The translations under genes and the position numbers were made by a program. A model generated the notes under the pieces. The model was not told the origin of the DNA and did no database searches. It worked only from the letters and a program-made list of their open reading frames with translations. Below, piece by piece: positions 16,925 through 24,256 of a stretch of DNA of 27,004 nt. The DNA comes from an uncultured Muribaculaceae bacterium (GTDB lineage Bacteria; Bacteroidota; Bacteroidia; Bacteroidales; Muribaculaceae): contig CAJLLX010000013.1 of NCBI GenBank assembly GCA_905207535.1, forward strand, positions 1 to 27,004, read 5' to 3'. Position 1 is the stretch's first letter, and each line of letters begins with the position of its first letter.

Positions 16925-17983
16925 ATGGCACTACCCTCCAAGCGCAAGATTCTGTTTCTCTACAGCCAGGGCGGTGAGATCATCACCGGCGGGCAGAAAT
17001 ACGAAGACCGGCTCTATCGCGAGCTGCAGACCGCCGAGGGTCTGCAGGTGGAGCGCCGCTGGCTCAACAACATCAGCGGCAAAATCAGCAAATACACCTC
17101 GCCGCTGCGCAATCTGCGCCTGCTGCGCTCTCTCCGCGACTACGATCTTATCTTTTTCAACAGCGTCGACGGTCTCCCCTTCATCCCCCTGGCGTGGTGT
17201 CTGCGCTTCCTCTGCCGGCAGCACACCTCGGTGATCCATCATCACTTTCTCTACCGCGAGAAGACAGGCGTCCGGCGCCTGTGGTACAAACTCCTTGAGA
17301 AAGGATTCATGCGCGTCAGCACCACCATCGCCGTCCCCAGCCCCTATATCAACGATCTCTGCCGCCAGATGTTCCCGCGCCATCCGCTCCGCTACTGGCA
17401 GATCCCCTTCGAGGGCACAGCGCCCCTCGCGCCCGCTCCCGTGCCCGGCAATCTGCTCTACATCGGCACTATCGAGCCCCGCAAAGGCCTCATGTATCTG
17501 CTCGACGCCATGACCATGCTGCGCGACAGGGGAGTGGACGTGCGGCTCACCGTCGTAGGCAAGACCGTCAACCCCTCCTATCGCGCCCTTCTCGACGAGA
17601 AGATCGCCGCGCAGGGCCTCTCGGTGCGTTTCACCGGCTACATCTCCCTCGAAGAGAAAGAGCGCATCATGTCGGAGACCGACGTCTTCACCTTCCCCTC
17701 GCTCATGGAGGGTTACGGCATGGTGCTCTGTGAATCGATGGTGCGCAGCATCCCCTGCGTCACCTTCGACAACTCCGCCATGCCCTACACCGTGCATCAC
17801 ATGGAAAACGGCCTCCTCTGCCCCGACCGCGACACCGCCGCCCTGGCCGCCGCCATAGAGCGCATAGTCACCGACCGTCCCCTCCGCTCGCGCCTCGCCG
17901 CCGGAGCCCTCGCCACCTCCGCCACCTTCATGACCCCCTCCCGTTTCCGCGCCCTCGTCCTCTCCGAGGTCCCCGCGCTGTGA
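16925..17983 (+). CDS. Glycosyltransferase, GT-B fold (GT4-like)
   Basis: The 352-residue cytoplasmic enzyme probably adds a sugar from a nucleotide donor to the lipid-linked glycan. The N-terminal half begins KILFLYSQGGEIITGGQKYEDRLY, with the Gly-rich loop of GT-B enzymes. The C-terminal half carries LLYIGTIEPRKGLMYLLDA, LTVVGKTVNPSYR, VRFTGYISLEEKERIMSE and FTFPSLMEGYGMVLCESM. In the last, Glu in EGYGMVLCE is the usual donor-binding EX7E pair of GT4-like enzymes. It is the only glycosyltransferase in the operon and its last gene. The donor and acceptor sugars cannot be read from the sequence. Confidence 0.88.
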   Translation: MALPSKRKILFLYSQGGEIITGGQKYEDRLYRELQTAEGLQVERRWLNNISGKISKYTSPLRNLRLLRSLRDYDLIFFNSVDGLPFIPLAWCLRFLCRQHTSVIHHHFLYREKTGVRRLWYKLLEKGFMRVSTTIAVPSPYINDLCRQMFPRHPLRYWQIPFEGTAPLAPAPVPGNLLYIGTIEPRKGLMYLLDAMTMLRDRGVDVRLTVVGKTVNPSYRALLDEKIAAQGLSVRFTGYISLEEKERIMSETDVFTFPSLMEGYGMVLCESMVRSIPCVTFDNSAMPYTVHHMENGLLCPDRDTAALAAAIERIVTDRPLRSRLAAGALATSATFMTPSRFRALVLSEVPAL

Positions 17984-18004
17984 CCGGTGCTCCCGGATAT
18001 TCCG

Positions 18005-18035
18005 GATTTAATCACTGATTTAATCCGATTTAATC
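18005..18035. promoter_or_regulatory. Three copies of the palindrome GATTTAATC upstream of the vWA gene
   Basis: GATTTAATC occurs at 18005-18013, 18017-18025 and 18027-18035. Each copy is a perfect odd palindrome with a central T. They lie 57-87 bases upstream of the -7 element at 18092. An operator array is plausible; a chance or degenerate repeat is the alternative. Confidence 0.45.
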
Positions 18036-18065
18036 ACTCGTCAGCCGTTATTTTTAACAGTTGCT

Positions 18066-18099
18066 TTTGCTTGCTGTATGCCTGAAATATGTATCTTTG
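18066..18099 (+). promoter_or_regulatory. Promoter of the vWA lipoprotein gene
   Basis: TATCTTTG lies at 18092-18099. Two candidate -33 elements exist: TTTG at 18066-18069 (22-base spacer) and TTG at 18071-18073 (18-base spacer). The leader to the ATG at 18168 is about 60 bases. Confidence 0.7.
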
Positions 18100-18167
18100 C
18101 GCGGAATAGGCATTTTTTGGATCACACACTATAAACCCCATTATAAATCACATTATAATCCATTTTT

Positions 18168-19988
18168 ATGAAATTTCTACAGAAGAGCGCAATGTGGCTG
18201 TTCACAGCCGCTATTGCCGTAATGGGCGGTCTCACATCATGCTCCAGCGATGATTCAGAACCGCAAAATGTCTCCCGCCTCGAACAGACCGTCAGCGGTA
18301 TGCAGGGGATGGTAAGCCTCGACCCCTCCACCCTTGGAGACTGGGACGAAGGTTATGTCTGCGCCGACGGTTATGTGCTCGCCAAAGGCCTCACCTCCGA
18401 GGCTGAAATGCACAAAGCCATGAGCCGTGCCGGCGAGGATGTCGAAGACACTCCCTGTATCAGCTACATGCCCGCCGACGGCTCGCTCGTAGTGCATGTA
18501 TTCTTCGCCGAGGACGGCCTTCCCTCGCAGATCGTGGCCGGCGGCGCTACGCTGATGTTCAACTTCCTCAGCGACACAGTGCTTGAGCTGGTGCTCTCCA
18601 CCGACACCGACTATTCCTATCAGACCACCGTCACCTACGACCGTGAGGCCCTTCTGCAGGCTATCAGCAACCGCGACTTCACCTTCTTCTTCCAGACCCG
18701 CCTTGCCGCCATCGTCGAGCTCCTCCGCAATGCGGCTATCCCCGAGCAGTTCGCATCGATTGTAAGCTCCTTCAGCAGCATCTGCGACCGCGTCCTGGCC
18801 GAAGATCCCGAGGCTACACTCGAAGACCTCGTCAACAGCGGACTCGTAGACGAATCGGGCAAAGCCACCTTCGTCGACAATGTCACCGAGAGCTTCAAAG
18901 ACGTTGTAGTCACCGTACACTATGCCATCGCCCTCTGGACCGGTAAAGCCTCCTTCAAGGTCGGCGGTACATCATGCACACTCTCGGGCACCATACACTG
19001 CGCTTCGGAGGACTTCAACACCTACGGCACCTACGGCATCGTCTGCGACACCGACCCCGCCAAGCTCTTCACCGAAAATGCCGAATACTCCGGCACCGGC
19101 TATCAGGAAGGTATCTCCACCCACTTCGATGTCGATTTCCGTGGCCTCAAAGCCAACACCACCTACTACTATCGCGCTTACTACGCCTTCAACACCTCCG
19201 ACCACGGTTCGCTCTCCTTCAAATACGGCGATCCCGATGCCGAGATAGCCTACGATAGCGTGATCAAGGAGTTTACTACCGGCGACAACATCCTCACCGT
19301 CGACGTAGTGATGTGCATCGACGTCACAGGCAGTATGTCGGGCATCATCAACACCGTCAAAGACAACGCCATGAGCTTCTACGACGCCTTCAATCAGAAG
19401 TGCGTGGACAACGGCATCGAGCTTTCCGGCCTCAACAACACCGTCATCGCCTTCCAGGACAAGAATGTCGACGGCGACCGCTGGTGGATGCAGAGCGAAA
19501 AGTATCAGCTCCCCGAGCAGCGCGACCTCTTCGATGCATTCGTTAGCGATCTCTACGCCGATGGCGGCGGCGACGCCCCCGAGAGTGGCCTTGAAGCTCT
19601 CGACGGCGCCTTCGACCTCCTCACTGATGCCATCGACGACGGATACCACCGTCAGGTAGTGATCCTCTGGACCGATGCTCCCTTCCTCAAGACATCGGAT
19701 TACACCGACCTCAACGTAGAAGACCTCGAGAAGAAGTGGAACACCCTCTCCAGCGGACGCCGCCTCATCCTCTTTGCTCCCTCCTATGAGTACGGCGGCA
19801 ACGGTGGCAACTGGGCCGAACTCGACGGCTGGAAAAACCTCATCCACTCCACCGAGATCCAGAGCAGCTTCTACGACTTCGACTACGTCCTCGACAACAT
19901 CATCGGCGAGCTCATCGGCCGTGGCAGCTCCGCCGCTCCTGCCCGCGCTTCCCGCCCCGGCACCCCCATCGTAGTCCGTCCCAACTAA
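18168..19988 (+). CDS. Surface lipoprotein with von Willebrand factor A domain
   Basis: The 606-residue protein has a type II signal peptide ending GLTSC (Cys25) followed by SSDDSE, consistent with outer-surface display. The N-terminal 350 residues are not recognised; they contain helical stretches and, at about 265-370, a fibronectin-like beta region (GLKANTTYYYRAYYAF). The vWA domain starts near residue 378 with VDVVMCIDVTGSMSGI, where Asp385, Thr387 and Ser389 form the first metal-site (MIDAS) motif. Later parts include LYADGGGDAPESGLEALDGAF and RQVVILWTDAPF. Such domains bind metal and protein or matrix ligands. It follows the glycan operon but has its own promoter, so a functional link is not shown. 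Confidence 0.82.
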   Translation: MKFLQKSAMWLFTAAIAVMGGLTSCSSDDSEPQNVSRLEQTVSGMQGMVSLDPSTLGDWDEGYVCADGYVLAKGLTSEAEMHKAMSRAGEDVEDTPCISYMPADGSLVVHVFFAEDGLPSQIVAGGATLMFNFLSDTVLELVLSTDTDYSYQTTVTYDREALLQAISNRDFTFFFQTRLAAIVELLRNAAIPEQFASIVSSFSSICDRVLAEDPEATLEDLVNSGLVDESGKATFVDNVTESFKDVVVTVHYAIALWTGKASFKVGGTSCTLSGTIHCASEDFNTYGTYGIVCDTDPAKLFTENAEYSGTGYQEGISTHFDVDFRGLKANTTYYYRAYYAFNTSDHGSLSFKYGDPDAEIAYDSVIKEFTTGDNILTVDVVMCIDVTGSMSGIINTVKDNAMSFYDAFNQKCVDNGIELSGLNNTVIAFQDKNVDGDRWWMQSEKYQLPEQRDLFDAFVSDLYADGGGDAPESGLEALDGAFDLLTDAIDDGYHRQVVILWTDAPFLKTSDYTDLNVEDLEKKWNTLSSGRRLILFAPSYEYGGNGGNWAELDGWKNLIHSTEIQSSFYDFDYVLDNIIGELIGRGSSAAPARASRPGTPIVVRPN

Positions 19989-20034
19989 CCTGCCTTGCCT
20001 TAATCCCCGTATAAAACAGGGGAAACGTCACACT

Positions 20035-20157
20035 GTAGGGCTGCGGCTTGCTGTGACCGGCCCGGATGGCTGCCAACATATTGATTATTAACACATCCGT
20101 TGGTATCGTTTTTGATGGTAGTCAGCCTCATCCGGTCGCACCGAGGCGCGGCCCTAC
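20035..20157. repeat. 123-bp imperfect inverted-repeat element (REP-pair or MITE-like)
   Basis: The left arm 20035-20060 and the reverse complement of the right arm 20132-20157 both begin GTAGGGC and end GACCGG and agree at about 21 of 26 positions. The pairing continues inward with small gaps through CCGGATG and GCTG. The centre is AT-rich and no open frame fits. It lies between the vWA gene and rplU. A related GTAGGG palindrome lies at 26102-26130. Confidence 0.6.
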
Positions 20158-20231
20158 CGGTTGATGCCATCCTCCCGCTAATTTCCGCCCTCCCCCCCCT
20201 GAAATTTTTGTAAAATAAAGTGGGGCAAGAG

Positions 20232-20263
20232 TTTGCGGGAATGGGGGGAAATGCGTAACTTTG
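20232..20263 (+). promoter_or_regulatory. Promoter of rplU-rpmA
   Basis: TTTG at 20232-20235 and TAACTTTG at 20256-20263 have a 20-base spacer, a very good match to the Bacteroidetes consensus. The leader of about 80 bases contains a small hairpin, TCAGG (20303-20307) with CCTGA (20313-20317). Confidence 0.8.
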
Positions 20264-20348
20264 TGGGCATTTTTGGCCATACAGGCTTTGGTAAAAGCGG
20301 CCTCAGGGCCCGCCTGATGGTATAACCTATTTAATTTCATACATTTAA

Positions 20349-20669
20349 ATGTACGCAATTGTAGAAATCCAGGGACAGCAGTTCAAGGCTGAGGCCGGCA
20401 AGTTCCTGTATGTACACTATCTCGGCGACGAGAAAAAAGAGGGCGAAGAGGTATCTTTCGACCGCGTCCTGCTCGTAGACGCCGACGGTGCCGTGAAGGT
20501 AGGCGCACCCACCGTAGAGGGTGCCAAAGTAGTTTGCGAGGTAAAACGTCCCCTCGTGAAAGGTGACAAAGTGATCGTGTTCAAGAAAAAGCGTCGTAAC
20601 GACTATCGTCGCAAGAACGGACACCGCCAGATGTTCACCCAGGTAGTGATTAAAGACGTGATAGCTTAA
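20349..20669 (+). CDS. rplU: 50S ribosomal protein L21
   Basis: L21 binds 23S rRNA in the large ribosomal subunit. The 106-residue protein begins MYAIVEIQGQQFKAEAGKFL and contains the conserved FKKKRRNDYRRKNGHRQMFT segment (about 77-96) that marks the family. Its length is typical. It is followed after 22 bases by rpmA, the usual gene order, and both share the promoter at 20232-20263. The stretch before the start is AT-rich with no Shine-Dalgarno sequence, as expected for highly expressed Bacteroidetes genes. Confidence 0.97.
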   Translation: MYAIVEIQGQQFKAEAGKFLYVHYLGDEKKEGEEVSFDRVLLVDADGAVKVGAPTVEGAKVVCEVKRPLVKGDKVIVFKKKRRNDYRRKNGHRQMFTQVVIKDVIA

Positions 20670-20691
20670 CCCCAAAATCCGCTTAGAAGAA

Positions 20692-20955
20692 ATGGCACAT
20701 AAAAAAGGTGTTGGTAGTTCGAAGAACGGCCGTGAGTCGGAAAGCAAACGACTCGGAGTGAAGATTTTTGGCGGTCAGCTCGCCAAAGCAGGCAACATCA
20801 TCAAGCGTCAGCGTGGCACAGTGCATCATCCCGGCCTGAATGTAGGCATGGGCAAGGATCACACCATCTACGCTCTTGTTGACGGCACTGTAGTGTTCAC
20901 CAAGGGTAAGGAGGGACGCACATTCATCAACGTGCAGCCCACCCCCGAAGCGTAA
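20692..20955 (+). CDS. rpmA: 50S ribosomal protein L27
   Basis: L27 reaches the peptidyl-transferase centre of the ribosome. The 87-residue protein begins MAHKKGVGSSKNGRESESKRLGVKIFGG, the classic L27 N-terminus, with the conserved AGNIIKRQRGT and HPGLNVGMGKDHT segments. The N-terminus starts directly with the mature sequence and lacks the cleaved extension seen in some Firmicutes. It is the second gene of the rplU operon, with a terminator at 21045-21086. Confidence 0.97.
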   Translation: MAHKKGVGSSKNGRESESKRLGVKIFGGQLAKAGNIIKRQRGTVHHPGLNVGMGKDHTIYALVDGTVVFTKGKEGRTFINVQPTPEA

Positions 20956-21044
20956 CTGCTGCTGTAGCCGGCGCGAGCGCAGCCAAGGGGCGCGCCACCT
21001 GCGGGTGAGTGTGCATCGCTGCGTCTCCGCTCTTGCAGAAAAAT

Positions 21045-21086
21045 AAAAAATCAGCGTCATGCCTTGTGCACCGACGCTGATTTTTT
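21045..21086 (+). terminator. Terminator of rplU-rpmA
   Basis: A 14-bp perfect stem (21045-21058 with 21073-21086) contains TCAGCGTC/GACGCTGA flanked by A6 and T6. It can act in both directions. Confidence 0.88.
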
Positions 21087-21440
21087 ACTTTAAGCGGCAG
21101 CCGACGCCTTGGACGGTGGCCGCAATCCCCTCGCACGAGGGAGGGCAGATTTGGTTGAATGTATGTAAGATGCCATCTGCCGGGGAGCCGTGCGGCGTCG
21201 CTTCCAACGTCGGGCCTGTCGCCTGAGCCGGGTAGCGTCTGCGGATCGCGATTTCCGCGTTTGCTCAGGTTGCGGCAAGAGGGGGATTTCAATCCCTCGC
21301 GGATTTCCGGTCGGCATATCTCTTTGATAGCAACAACAGCACCGGGCGCCGTTTGGTTCATCCGCCGGCCGTCTGTCCCTCCGCAGCACACGCGCATAGG
21401 GCTGCCCTGTATTTGTTAAAAATTTATAAATCACGCCGCT
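21087..21440. other. GC-rich unexplained block between rpmA and the GH125 gene
   Basis: About 350 bases carry no gene I trust. Several small hairpins are visible: CCCTC/GAGGG near 21127-21142, GGCAGAT (21144-21150) with ATCTGCC (21175-21181), and GCGGA/TCCGC near 21240-21260. The minus strand is open for 114 codons (21090-21434), but the product is Arg- and Pro-rich with no domain and four consecutive Cys, so coding is doubtful. It may be an interspersed repeat or a structured RNA; neither is shown. Confidence 0.35.
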
Positions 21441-21489
21441 GCCGGCGCTTTGTCGCGGCTTTTATCCCGCTCAAATCGCTTTTCATTCT

Positions 21490-21497
21490 TAACTTTA
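21490..21497 (+). promoter_or_regulatory. Possible -7 element of the GH125 gene
   Basis: TAACTTTA differs from TAnnTTTG in the last base and lies 49 bases before the ATG. No convincing -33 element is seen. Confidence 0.35.
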
Positions 21498-21546
21498 CAA
21501 ACGGAAAAATAAATACCCATCATAAACCGACATAACCGATCGTCAC

Positions 21547-23013
21547 ATGAAACATTTCACACTGGCACTCGCCGCTGTCGCTTCCTTGGCCATGACCGCT
21601 CCCGCCGTCTATGCCGCCGACGCGCCCGAATGTGCCGCCGATGCCACCACCGTGGCTCTCCCCGACTACACACGCACTCTCCGTCCCCCCAAGGCCGACC
21701 GTCTGTTCCACTCCAAGGCCGTGGAGAAGCATATCAAGACCATCAAGAGCCAGCTCACCAATGCCAAACTGGCGTGGATGTTCGAGAACTGCTTCCCCAA
21801 CACCATCGACACCACGGTGCACTACCGCAAGGGTGCCGACGGCAAAAACGATACCTTCGTCTACACCGGCGACATCCACGCCATGTGGCTGCGCGACTCC
21901 GGAGCGCAGGTCTACCCCTATGTGCAGCTCGCCAACGAGGATAAGGAGCTTAAGGACATGCTCGAGGGTGTGATCCGCCGCCAGTTTAAGTGCATCATCA
22001 TCGATCCCTACGCCAACGCCTTCAACGACGGCCCCACCGGCGGAGAGTGGATGACCGACCTCACCGACATGAAGCCCGAGCTCCACGAGCGCAAATGGGA
22101 GATCGACTCGCTCTGCTATCCCATCCGCCTGGCCTACGAATACTGGAAAGTGACCGGCGACGACTCTATTTTCGACGCCGAATGGCTTCAGGCCATGGAG
22201 CGCGTCTATGCCACCTTCATCGAGCAGCAGCGCAAGGAGGGCCGTGGCCCCTACCACTTCCAGCGCAAGACCGAGCGCGCCCTCGACACCCTCAACAACG
22301 ACGGCTGGGGCGCTCCCGTCAAGCCCTGCGGCCTGATCGTCTCCTCCTTCCGTCCCTCCGACGACGCCACCACCCTACAGTATCTCGTGCCCTCCAACTT
22401 CTTTGCCGTAGCTTCGCTGCGCAAGGCCGCCGAGATCCTCTCCACCGTCAATAAGAACGAGGAGTTTGCAGCCCGCTGCAACGCCCTGGCCGACGAGGTG
22501 GACGGTGCCCTTAAGAAATATGCCGTGTACAATCATCCCGAGTTCGGCCCCATGTACGCCTTTGAGGTCGACGGATTCGGCAACCACCTGCTGATGGACG
22601 ATGCCAATGTGCCCTCGCTGCTGGCTATGCCTTATCTCGACGGCATGGATCCCAACGATCCCATCTATCAGAATACCCGCCGCTTCATCTGGAGCGAAAA
22701 CAACCCCTATTTCTTCCGCGGCAAGGCCGGCGAAGGTATCGGTGGCCCCCACATCGGCTACGACATGGCATGGCCCATGAGCATCATGATGCGTGCCTTC
22801 ACCTCTACCAACGACAATGAGATCCGCGAGTGCCTCGAGATGCTCCTCGCCACCGATGCCGGCAAGGGCTTCATCCACGAGTCATTCGACGTCAACGATC
22901 CCACCCACTACACCCGCGACTGGTTTGCCTGGCAGAACACCCTCTTCGGCGAGCTCATCACCAAGCTCTACAAAGAAGGCAAGCTCGACCTGCTCAACTC
23001 CGTCAAGGGCTAA
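21547..23013 (+). CDS. Glycoside hydrolase family 125, exo-alpha-1,6-mannosidase
   Basis: Family GH125 releases alpha-1,6-linked mannose, for example from N-glycan cores or fungal mannan. The 488-residue protein has a type I signal peptide (MKHFTLALAAVASLAMTAPAVYAADA), so it acts in the periplasm or beyond. Family features include FVYTGDIHAMWLRDSGAQVYPY, IDPYANAFNDGPTGGEW, KWEIDSLCYPIRLAYEYWK, GLIVSSFRPSDDA, IWSENNPYFFRGKAGEGIGGPH and HESFDVNDPTHYTRDWFAWQ. The Glu in the following NTLFGE stretch is the likely catalytic base; this assignment is inference. There is no SusC/SusD pair or other hydrolase beside it, so it is a stand-alone gene and not part of a visible polysaccharide utilisation locus. 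It ends at a strong terminator. Confidence 0.92.
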   Translation: MKHFTLALAAVASLAMTAPAVYAADAPECAADATTVALPDYTRTLRPPKADRLFHSKAVEKHIKTIKSQLTNAKLAWMFENCFPNTIDTTVHYRKGADGKNDTFVYTGDIHAMWLRDSGAQVYPYVQLANEDKELKDMLEGVIRRQFKCIIIDPYANAFNDGPTGGEWMTDLTDMKPELHERKWEIDSLCYPIRLAYEYWKVTGDDSIFDAEWLQAMERVYATFIEQQRKEGRGPYHFQRKTERALDTLNNDGWGAPVKPCGLIVSSFRPSDDATTLQYLVPSNFFAVASLRKAAEILSTVNKNEEFAARCNALADEVDGALKKYAVYNHPEFGPMYAFEVDGFGNHLLMDDANVPSLLAMPYLDGMDPNDPIYQNTRRFIWSENNPYFFRGKAGEGIGGPHIGYDMAWPMSIMMRAFTSTNDNEIRECLEMLLATDAGKGFIHESFDVNDPTHYTRDWFAWQNTLFGELITKLYKEGKLDLLNSVKG

Positions 23014-23048
23014 CGCCCTCCGGCCGCGTATACGCAACAATAAATACC

Positions 23049-23106
23049 CGACTGCGGCATGCAGCACACCCGATGATGGCCGTGCTGCGTGCCGCAGTCG
23101 TTTTTT
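23049..23106 (+). terminator. Strong terminator after the GH125 gene
   Basis: A 19-bp stem (23049-23067 with 23082-23100) has one G-U pair, a 14-base loop and a T6 tail at 23101-23106. Confidence 0.93.
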
Positions 23107-23209
23107 CTTGTTAGCCCCGTATGGTCAGAGATTTTTAGTAAGGTTGTGTTATTACGCAGCTCATACGCGGCGCTATGTAGCCTGAGTGTCTACAAAATAT
23201 TAAACAGAC

Positions 23210-23245
23210 GGCTACATCTTGTTTACCTTATGGCTACAGCTTGTT
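23210..23245. repeat. 14-bp direct repeat upstream of the small RNA cassette
   Basis: GGCTACATCTTGTT (23210-23223) and GGCTACAGCTTGTT (23232-23245) differ at one base and are 22 bases apart, about two helical turns. An inverted half-copy, ATGTAGCC, lies at 23175-23182. They could be binding sites for a regulator of the promoter at 23288-23314. Confidence 0.5.
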
Positions 23246-23287
23246 AAAAAGAGTTAACAAAATGCATTTTCTTGCCCGAAAAGTATG

Positions 23288-23314
23288 TTGCATAACATAA
23301 AAGCTATAACTTTG
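23288..23314 (+). promoter_or_regulatory. Promoter of the candidate small RNA
   Basis: TAACTTTG at 23307-23314 is a good -7 element. TTG at 23288-23290 is a possible -33 element with a short 16-base spacer. Confidence 0.6.
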
Positions 23315-23319
23315 CATCA

Positions 23320-23384
23320 GTTTTTCATGGTATTAGATTTAAGGTAAGAAGATTATTCGTCGTGATGACGAGTAATTTTTTTTT
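23320..23384 (+). ncRNA. Candidate orphan small RNA (about 65 nt)
   Basis: Transcription from the promoter at 23307-23314 should begin near 23320. It would yield an unstructured T/A-rich leader (23321-23345), a short purine segment and a terminator hairpin at 23352-23376 with a T9 run at 23376-23384. No open reading frame fits inside. The next gene is on the opposite strand, so this is not a leader of a downstream gene in this window. From memory, similar promoter, TTAGATTTAAGG-type block and terminator cassettes recur in Bacteroidales; I cannot confirm that here. Confidence 0.5.
23352..23384 (+). terminator. Terminator of the candidate small RNA
   Basis: ATTATTCGTC (23352-23361) pairs with GACGAGTAAT (23367-23376) with one G-U pair and a 5-base loop, followed by a run of nine T. 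Confidence 0.85.
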
Positions 23385-23497
23385 GTGCCTATCCCTGATT
23401 TCGGCTTGAGTCTCATTTCTTGAAAAACGATTCCGGTGCGTGCGTCGGGAGCCGGGGATGGATGAGCTCTGCGGCGCCGATGCCGGGGGCACAGGTA

Positions 23498-24055
23498 TCA
23501 GGAGTGGGATGGTGTGTATTTGTTGCCGATGAAATCGTGGGGCTTATAGGAGATTACTTTGGCGGGGACGCCGGCAACTGTCGCTCCTTCAGGGACATCT
23601 TTGGTGACTACCGCACCGGCGCCTATAGTGGCATTGTTGCCGATATGCACGCCTTCAACGATGCATACGCCGGGGCCAATCCACACGTTGTCGCCAATCG
23701 TGGCCGCTGTCCTTTTGTTTGATCCGATGTTGAGGAATTGGCTCAGATTCACATTGTTGCCTATAACGGTGTGAACGTTTATGACCATACATATCCCATG
23801 TCCGAGATACAGGCCATAGCCGATCTTGCACTGGCGCGGTATCTGCATCGAATACTTCACAGTCATCCTTTTATGCATCAGTATGGCAAGAGGCCACACC
23901 CAGTTTTTTTTATGGGCCAGACGCAGCCAAAAGCAGTAGTTAAAACCGTGTTCGCGTCCGGATAAAAGATATAATATTATCTTGTAAAACGGCTGATCGC
24001 CCTTGCCGGTGTAGCGGTGATAGTCTGATCGTATTTTTGCTATTATTTCTTTCAT
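23498..24055 (-). CDS. Hexapeptide-repeat acetyltransferase (serine acetyltransferase-like)
   Basis: The 185-residue protein begins MKEIIAKIRSDYHRYTGKGD and has a left-handed beta-helix of hexapeptide repeats from about residue 75. Repeats include IGYGLYLGHG, TVIGNNVNLSQFLNIGSN, ATIGDNVWIGPGVCIVEGVHIGNNATIGAGAVVTKDVPEGATVAGVPAKVI. This layout is that of CysE-like O-acetyltransferases and of short glycan O-acetyltransferases found in polysaccharide loci, which use acetyl-CoA. The N-terminal domain is much shorter than in cysteine-biosynthesis CysE, so acetylation of a surface glycan is the better guess, but it remains inference. It lies downstream of a broken acyltransferase-3 gene on the same strand and has its own -7 element at 24119-24126. 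Confidence 0.83.
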   Translation of the reverse strand: MKEIIAKIRSDYHRYTGKGDQPFYKIILYLLSGREHGFNYCFWLRLAHKKNWVWPLAILMHKRMTVKYSMQIPRQCKIGYGLYLGHGICMVINVHTVIGNNVNLSQFLNIGSNKRTAATIGDNVWIGPGVCIVEGVHIGNNATIGAGAVVTKDVPEGATVAGVPAKVISYKPHDFIGNKYTPSHS

Positions 24056-24118
24056 TGAGCAAATTCGGGATAAGTGTGATACGTGTTATGGGTCGATATT
24101 CATCGTCGTTGAGCTATG

Positions 24119-24126
24119 CAAAGGTA
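24119..24126 (-). promoter_or_regulatory. -7 element upstream of the hexapeptide acetyltransferase
   Basis: CAAAGGTA reads TACCTTTG on the minus strand, 63 bases upstream of the start codon. No clear -33 TTG was found. Confidence 0.45.
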
Positions 24127-24153
24127 GATAAAAATCACGAGTTTTACACCGGC

Positions 24154-24180
24154 AAAATAAGAAAGCCGGGTGAGTCGGCT
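24154..24180 (-). terminator. Probable terminator of the acyltransferase-3 locus
   Basis: On the minus strand AGCCG (24180-24176) pairs with CGGCT (24168-24164) over a 7-base loop, followed by TTCTTATTTT. The 5-bp stem is modest. Confidence 0.5.
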
Positions 24181-24256
24181 CTATAGTCCATCCGTATGTG
24201 CTCTGATCCGCTATTTTGCTGTATGTGAGGGTTAGTTTCAATACACCCCCCCCACC

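Noticed and set aside
21090..21434. Possible minus-strand gene of 114 codons
   Set aside because: Arg/Pro-rich, four Cys in a row, no recognisable domain and no clear promoter; kept only as an unexplained block.
23420..23722. Plus-strand open frame of 100 codons after the small RNA
   Set aside because: Mostly antisense to the hexapeptide acetyltransferase and shows no family features.
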